This document shows, piece after piece, positions 59,705 to 64,000 of a stretch of 64,000 nt of DNA. The stretch spans positions 7,923 through 71,922 of the forward strand of contig NZ_JBFEGN010000011.1 of the NCBI RefSeq assembly GCF_047228825.1, in the 5' to 3' direction. The position numbers and the translations under genes were made by a program. The DNA comes from Siminovitchia sp047228825 (GTDB taxonomy: Bacteria; Bacillota; Bacilli; Bacillales; Bacillaceae_C). Numbering within the stretch: the stretch's first letter is position 1; each line of letters opens with the position of its first letter. The notes below the pieces were generated by a model. That model made no database searches, was not told the origin of the DNA, and saw nothing but the letters and a program-made list of their open reading frames with translations.

Positions 59705-60067
59705 ATGGTTGGATCGGTTGTAGGAAGGCCTGCAGCAGATGAAATGATTGTTGCCATTTCCCGCCAAAGGGTTGCTGTGGAGCCTTTTCATGAGCCCAGG
59801 CAAAGAGGAGAACATTCTTCCGAAACTTCCGAGATCGAATCAAAAGCCCGGCTGGAAAAAGCAGTGTCTTATGCAAATGATCTGTTGCAGCGGTCAGCGC
59901 AAACGTACTTGAAATTTGAGCTTCATGAACAGCTTAATCAATTTTACGTAAAAGTCCTCAATCAGGAAACCGATGAAGTACTGAGAGAAATCCCCCCAAA
60001 AAAACTGCTGGATATATTTGCGGCCATGGCAAGTTCTTTGGGGCTTATCGTAGACAAGAAATTGTGA
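59705..60067 (+). CDS. flaG: Flagellar protein FlaG (YvyC)
   Basis: 120 residues. A variable, polar N-terminal half is followed by the FlaG domain (LKFELHEQLNQFYVKVLNQETDEVLREIPPKKLLDIFAAMA). It influences filament length in other bacteria. The ATG at 59705 follows GAAGGAGAGAAGG. It is the first gene of the sigma-D operon. Confidence 0.9.
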   Translation: MVGSVVGRPAADEMIVAISRQRVAVEPFHEPRQRGEHSSETSEIESKARLEKAVSYANDLLQRSAQTYLKFELHEQLNQFYVKVLNQETDEVLREIPPKKLLDIFAAMASSLGLIVDKKL

Positions 60068-60082
60068 AGGAAGTGTTTCAAA

Positions 60083-62071
60083 ATGAGAATCGGCGGTTTG
60101 GCAAGCGGCATGGACATCGACTCGATTGTGAAAGACATGATGAAAGTAAATCGGATGCCGCTTGACAAGTTAAAGCAGAAAAAACAAATTTTAGAATGGC
60201 AGCGTGATGATTTTCGCGCGATCAATACTTTGTTGCTTGGCTTTCGCAACCAGTTATCCCAGCTCAAATTGTCGGGGAATTATCGGGCAAGAATGACATC
60301 AGCATCTGATGAAGCAAAAGTGGCGGCAACCGTGGCGAGCGGAGCGGCGCAGGCGTCCTATTCCATCGAGAGTGTCAGTCAATTGGCAAAGGCAGCATAT
60401 AGAGTCGGCAACAAGATAACGGCTGCCGGAGAAAAAATAGATCCAACACAAAATTTATGGGGCCAGTCCCAAACTGTTCTTCCGGATTTGAAATGGAGCC
60501 GGGGTGTCGTTGAAACGAAGACCATAAGTGCAGGCGATGGAAGCGGGCCGATTGATTTGCAACTGAATGGCGCTTCCGTCCTCAATAATGAGATGAGCGT
60601 GAAAGTAAACGGAAAAGTGTATGAAGTGGTAACGACAGGTGTTCCCGGAGAAGGTCAGGTTTTATATGATGCCGGTGCAGGAACGCTTTCATTTGGCGAA
60701 GTCTTGCCAAAAGGCAGTACGGTAAGGGTTGAATATGCCATTGCCGAAAAAACGGTCTCCCAGACGGCAGATACCGAACAAATCAATTGGAGGTTGGGAA
60801 AAGGATCCATTGCAGAGTTGACGGTGACCATTGATGGAACGGCTTACACAATGGATCCGGATTCCGTTGATAATGCCGGATTTGCCAGCTTGGGAAGTAT
60901 CGGAAAAGTCAATACATTGACGGGTGAAATCCTGTTTAATGACCCGCTAGAGGAAGGAACCGAAATAACGGCGACATTCAAACAGCATTATTCAAATTTT
61001 TCGATCGGTTCCCATCAATCAAAAGGAAAGATTGAAGAACGAATATTTTTTGCCGGAAATGAATCATTAAATAATGTCATCCGAAAGGTAAATGATTCGT
61101 CTGCCGGGGTGACGATGTTTTACGATTCATTTAAGGACCAGGTAACATTAACAAGAAAAGAAACCGGGGATTTCAACAATGGAGAAGACGGGATCATCTT
61201 ATCCGGCTCATTTCTCATGGATGTATTAAAGTTCTCGGGCACCGCGGAATCACGCGGGCAAAATGCAATGTTTACTATCAACGGCCTGACAACAGAGCGA
61301 CAATCCAACACATTTGAAATGAACGGGGTCACCTTTACTCTAAAACAGACCTTTACGGATCCTGTTTCCGTTACAGTTTCAAATGATTCGAATGCCGTGT
61401 TCGAAACGATTAAAGAGTTTGTGAATCAATATAATGAGCTGATTGCGGAAATTCAAAAAAAGTTAAACGAAGAGCGGCATCGAAATTACCAGCCATTAAC
61501 CGATGAAGACCGGGAGCAGCTTACGGAAAAGCAGCAGGAAAAATGGGAAGAAATGGCCAAAAGCGGTCTGTTGAAGGGCGATCCGATTCTTTCGGGCGCT
61601 CTTTCCCAAATGCGCCTTGACATGTTCAGCTCCGTCGAAACAAATGGTATTTTTAAACAATTGGCAGCGATTGGCATTACAACAACATCCAATTATCGGG
61701 ATGGCGGAAAGCTTGAAATTAACGACGCAAAATTAAAGGAGGCGCTGGAGCGGGATCCGGAAGCCGTGGAAAACTTGTTCCGGGGCTCGGGGACGTCGGA
61801 TGCCGACAGGGGGATTGTCCATAAATTATATGACACGGTCAACCAGACAATCACAAAAATCCAGGAAAAAGCCGGGAGGGCAACATCAACGAACCAACAA
61901 TTTGCACTAGGCAAGCAACTGATCACGGTCGACCAAAATATCGACAGATTTGAAAAGCGTCTAAAAATGGTAGAAAATAGATTATGGAAGCAATTTACCG
62001 CAATGGAGAAAGCCATTCAGCGGGCCAACGACCAGGCGCTTTACCTGATGCAGCAATTTGGCGGAATGTGA
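60083..62071 (+). CDS. fliD: Flagellar filament cap protein FliD
   Basis: 662 residues, clearly longer than the ~500 of B. subtilis. The N-terminal domain (RIGGLASGMDIDSIVKDMMKVNRMPLDKL) and the C-terminal domain (QFALGKQLITVDQNIDRFEKRLKMVENRLWKQFTAMEKAI) are typical. The middle, surface-exposed part contains a repeat-like beta-rich insertion (about 130-320). FliD caps the growing filament and folds flagellin, so a larger cap may suit the unusual flagellin or a thermophilic habitat. Confidence 0.93.
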   Translation: MRIGGLASGMDIDSIVKDMMKVNRMPLDKLKQKKQILEWQRDDFRAINTLLLGFRNQLSQLKLSGNYRARMTSASDEAKVAATVASGAAQASYSIESVSQLAKAAYRVGNKITAAGEKIDPTQNLWGQSQTVLPDLKWSRGVVETKTISAGDGSGPIDLQLNGASVLNNEMSVKVNGKVYEVVTTGVPGEGQVLYDAGAGTLSFGEVLPKGSTVRVEYAIAEKTVSQTADTEQINWRLGKGSIAELTVTIDGTAYTMDPDSVDNAGFASLGSIGKVNTLTGEILFNDPLEEGTEITATFKQHYSNFSIGSHQSKGKIEERIFFAGNESLNNVIRKVNDSSAGVTMFYDSFKDQVTLTRKETGDFNNGEDGIILSGSFLMDVLKFSGTAESRGQNAMFTINGLTTERQSNTFEMNGVTFTLKQTFTDPVSVTVSNDSNAVFETIKEFVNQYNELIAEIQKKLNEERHRNYQPLTDEDREQLTEKQQEKWEEMAKSGLLKGDPILSGALSQMRLDMFSSVETNGIFKQLAAIGITTTSNYRDGGKLEINDAKLKEALERDPEAVENLFRGSGTSDADRGIVHKLYDTVNQTITKIQEKAGRATSTNQQFALGKQLITVDQNIDRFEKRLKMVENRLWKQFTAMEKAIQRANDQALYLMQQFGGM

Positions 62072-62099
62072 TGAATCATGAAGAATGGAGAGAGATGAC

Positions 62100-62507
62100 A
62101 TGGCAAGCAGGAATCCGTATGAGACGTATCAAACGAATTCTGTCACGACGGCTTCTCCCGGGGAGCTGACGTTAATGTTGTATAACGGCTGCCTGAAATT
62201 TATCGGCCTTGCGAAAAAAGCGATCATGGAAAAACAGATTGAGGAGCGGAACAAAAATATTCAAAAAGCACAAAACATCATCGCTGAACTGATGGCGACG
62301 TTAAATATGGACATCGGCCTGGCAAAAGAGATGATGTCCTTGTACGAATATGCAAACAGGCGCTTGCTTGAAGCAAATATTCATCAAGATTTGGATTTAT
62401 TAAATGAAGCGGAAGCTATCATGACGGAGTTTCGCGACGCCTGGAAAGAGGCGCTTCAAATCAACAGACGGCAGCAGCACGCCTCGCCCAATGGGAGCAT
62501 GCCATGA
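62100..62507 (+). CDS. fliS: Flagellar export chaperone FliS
   Basis: 135 residues. The N-terminus NPYETYQTNSVTTASPGELTLMLYNGCLKFI is diagnostic. It binds the C-terminal helix of flagellin, the very part encoded by the split exons 2-3 of hag. The ATG at 62100 follows GGAGAGA; its stop overlaps the start of fliT (ATGA). Confidence 0.94.
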   Translation: MASRNPYETYQTNSVTTASPGELTLMLYNGCLKFIGLAKKAIMEKQIEERNKNIQKAQNIIAELMATLNMDIGLAKEMMSLYEYANRRLLEANIHQDLDLLNEAEAIMTEFRDAWKEALQINRRQQHASPNGSMP

Positions 62508-62854
62508 GTGCGGTCCGGGAATGCCTGCGTCTTACGGAGGAATTGTTGGTGATTCTCCGCGATTCTGATACAATGGAACGTGAACACTTGACGAGTAAAA
62601 TTGAAGAGACGCTGCACAGGCGTGAGAATCTGCTTCAGCATATTCAACCCCCTTTTTCCAGCGAAGACAAACTGTCCGGAAGAAAGCTTTTGGAGCTCAA
62701 TAAAGAATTGTCATTTTTATTGGAGAGAATCCATAATCATATTTTACGGGAATTGAATGGGCTGGAATTGAAAAAAGCTTCTGCATCGCGTTATGCCGAT
62801 CCGTATCGGTCTGCGAGCCGGCTTGACGGGGCTTTTTATGACAAACGGCTATAA
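62504..62854 (+). CDS. fliT: Flagellar protein FliT
   Basis: 116 residues, helical (ECLRLTEELLVILRDSD ... ELNKELSFLLERIHNHIL), the chaperone of FliD. Translation is coupled to fliS by a 4-base overlap, and it is the last gene of the operon. FliT proteins are poorly conserved; the position decides the call. Confidence 0.82.
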   Translation: MSAVRECLRLTEELLVILRDSDTMEREHLTSKIEETLHRRENLLQHIQPPFSSEDKLSGRKLLELNKELSFLLERIHNHILRELNGLELKKASASRYADPYRSASRLDGAFYDKRL

Positions 62855-62905
62855 TCATTCTCCCCTTTACTCATAAATTCGACAAATTTTTTGCCGCCGT
62901 GAGGC

Positions 62906-62933
62906 AGGAATAAAGGGTATCATATAGAAGTAT
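62906..62933 (+). promoter_or_regulatory. Possible sigma-H promoter of hpf
   Basis: AGGAATAA (62906-62913) and GAAGTAT (62927-62933) with a 13-base spacer approximate the sigma-H pattern AGGAWWW-N11-13-GAATWW. B. subtilis hpf is sigma-H and sigma-B controlled. A GGGTAT is present, but a good sigma-B -35 is not. Confidence 0.4.
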
Positions 62934-62964
62934 ATACACATAGCCTTTTAAAGGAGGAGTTTAT

Positions 62965-63522
62965 ATGCTAAAGTATCAGATTCGTGGAGAAAACATCCAG
63001 GTTACTGAGGCGATCCGTGACCACGTAGAGAAAAAAGTAAGCAAGCTAGAACGATATTTTATTGAAACTCCTGATGCAAATGTACATGTTAATTTAAAAG
63101 TAAACCCTGATAAAAAATCCAGAGTTGAAATAACCATTCCCCTTCCTCAATTGGTATTAAGGGCTGAAGAAGTAAATGATGACATGTATGCAGCCATCGA
63201 TTTAATCGTTGACAAGCTCGAACGCCAAATCCGGAAACATAAAACGAAAGTAAATCGCAAGTTTCGGGAAAAAGGCAATATTGAGCAGCTATTTGCAACC
63301 GGCGTCAACGGCGCCTCTTCAGAACAAGCGGAAGAAGATGATGAGTTAAAAATTGTTCGGACAAAACGTTTTGACTTAAAACCGATGGACAGCGAAGAAG
63401 CGGTTCTGCAAATGAACATGCTCGGGCACAATTTTTTCATCTTTACGGATGCCGAAACGAACGGAACGAATATTGTTTACCGACGTAAGGACGGAAAATA
63501 CGGTTTGATTGAAACGAACTGA
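62965..63522 (+). CDS. hpf: Ribosome hibernation promoting factor, long form (YvyD)
   Basis: 185 residues. The N-terminal ribosome-binding domain (about 1-100, IRGENIQVTEAIRDHVEKKVSKLERYF) is joined by a linker to the C-terminal dimerisation domain (KRFDLKPMDSEEAVLQMNMLGHNFFIF). It pairs 70S ribosomes into inactive 100S particles in stationary phase. AAAGGAGG precedes the ATG. secA normally follows in this region but is not reached within the window. Confidence 0.95.
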   Translation: MLKYQIRGENIQVTEAIRDHVEKKVSKLERYFIETPDANVHVNLKVNPDKKSRVEITIPLPQLVLRAEEVNDDMYAAIDLIVDKLERQIRKHKTKVNRKFREKGNIEQLFATGVNGASSEQAEEDDELKIVRTKRFDLKPMDSEEAVLQMNMLGHNFFIFTDAETNGTNIVYRRKDGKYGLIETN

Positions 63523-63534
63523 TGTAAAAAAAGC

Positions 63535-63567
63535 GAGCACGCGCCTTTTCGGCCGCGTGCTTTTTTG
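63535..63567 (+). terminator. Terminator of hpf
   Basis: GCACGCG (63537-63543) pairs with CGCGTGC (63554-63560), followed by TTTTTT. Confidence 0.9.
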
Positions 63568-63579
63568 TCAGTAAATAAA

Positions 63580-63790
63580 GCATCATTTGCTAAGAAAATT
63601 TTTCTTCAAAAGCAGCTTTCCTGTGTCTGCCTTCGACGCACAGGATGTGCCAGTGCAGGCGAAGCGGCAGGACAAGGAAAGCTTCGACAGCACCGTCATC
63701 GCACGAAGAAAAAGCGTAAACTTTTTCGAGGACTGCTGCCTGAGACTGCTTTCCTCGCCGTGTTTCCTTGATCTCGTCAGAGGCATTCCA
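63580..63790. other. Structured intergenic element of unknown type
   Basis: Several hairpins follow one another. CTTTCCTGTGTCTGCC (63616-63631) pairs with GGCAGGACAAGGAAAG (63666-63681) in about 14 of 16 positions. Inside it CTTCG pairs with CGAAG. GAAAAAG/CTTTTTC (about 63708-63726) forms another stem. No protein frame is convincing. Up to base 64000 nothing else is recognised apart from a small GAGCA/TGCTC hairpin near 63825-63838; this is probably the leader region before the next gene. Confidence 0.45.
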
Positions 63791-64000
63791 GTCTGTACGC
63801 CGATGAGCAAGGCGTCTAATAGTTGAGCAGCTTTGCTCTCACTGTTAATGAAATACAAACATTCTCCACGGGTGAAGCGGATGATACATGGTCAAACCCC
63901 GCGATTTCCATCATGTTTGCCCTCAGCTTTGAGGAGTAAAAATTCTTCGAGATAATTCACTTATTTTACCCCCCCAAATTTTGATAAATATGGGATAATT

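Noticed and set aside
63583..63858. Overlapping frames on both strands in the structured element
   Set aside because: Frames on both strands arise from inverted repeats and show no protein-like features.

Overview
The window looks like the chromosome of a motile, endospore-forming Bacillaceae species, probably a moderately thermophilic one. Three things suggest this. The block yvyE-degS-degU-comFA-comFC-flgM-flgN-flgK-flgL-yviE-fliW-csrA-hag-flaG-fliD-fliS-fliT-hpf follows the Bacillus subtilis order. The regulation is Firmicute-type (T-boxes, a TPP riboswitch, sigma-B, sigma-D and sigma-54 promoters). The flagellin gene is interrupted by group I introns, a trait known from thermophilic bacilli. 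The species is not determined.

Layout. 1-3.1 kb: the end of a sigma-54 activator, then a glycolate-oxidase-type glcD-glcF pair behind a textbook -24/-12 promoter. 3.2-8.3 kb: an oxidoreductase/ornithine-cyclodeaminase-like/sodium-symporter operon divergent from a CdaR/PucR-type regulator. 8.5-11.7 kb: a putative sigma-B gene, yfhF, and a PlcR/NprR-like TPR regulator followed by a tiny secreted-peptide gene, a candidate quorum-sensing pair. 11.7-15.8 kb: a TPP-riboswitch operon for thiamine-precursor uptake (thiY, a YqgV-like gene, thiX, thiZ, a TatD-type hydrolase). 16.2-21.3 kb: two tandem tryptophan T-boxes and trpDCFBA without trpE or trpG. 21.4-25.2 kb: housekeeping and small genes.

25.7-33.9 kb is a complete type I Wadjet (JetABCD) anti-plasmid operon on the minus strand, followed by a 52-bp tandem repeat array. 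34.4-39.9 kb holds a sigma-B stress protein, a tyrosine phosphatase, an LCP protein, a VanZ protein, a LysM/M14 peptidase and YvyE. 40.0-50.3 kb is the degSU, late-competence and late-flagellar block.

The flagellin gene is the most unusual locus. It is predicted to be split into three exons by two related group I introns. The second intron begins with its own copy of the flagellin C-terminus and stop codon, so both splicing and retention of that intron give a complete flagellin end. The CsrA/FliW circuit, a CsrA-type hairpin in the hag leader and three sigma-D promoters are visible.

50.6-58.2 kb is an accessory island inserted between hag and flaG. It holds a frameshifted WHH-nuclease toxin, an IS3-type transposase remnant, a three-gene HEPN operon, a MazF-type toxin-antitoxin pair, an Rpn-type nuclease, and a pRiA4b ORF-3-like gene beside its decayed paralogue. 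58.3-63.5 kb returns to the core set (a Dph6-like enzyme, flaG-fliD-fliS-fliT, hpf). The last 450 bases hold no gene but a strongly structured element.
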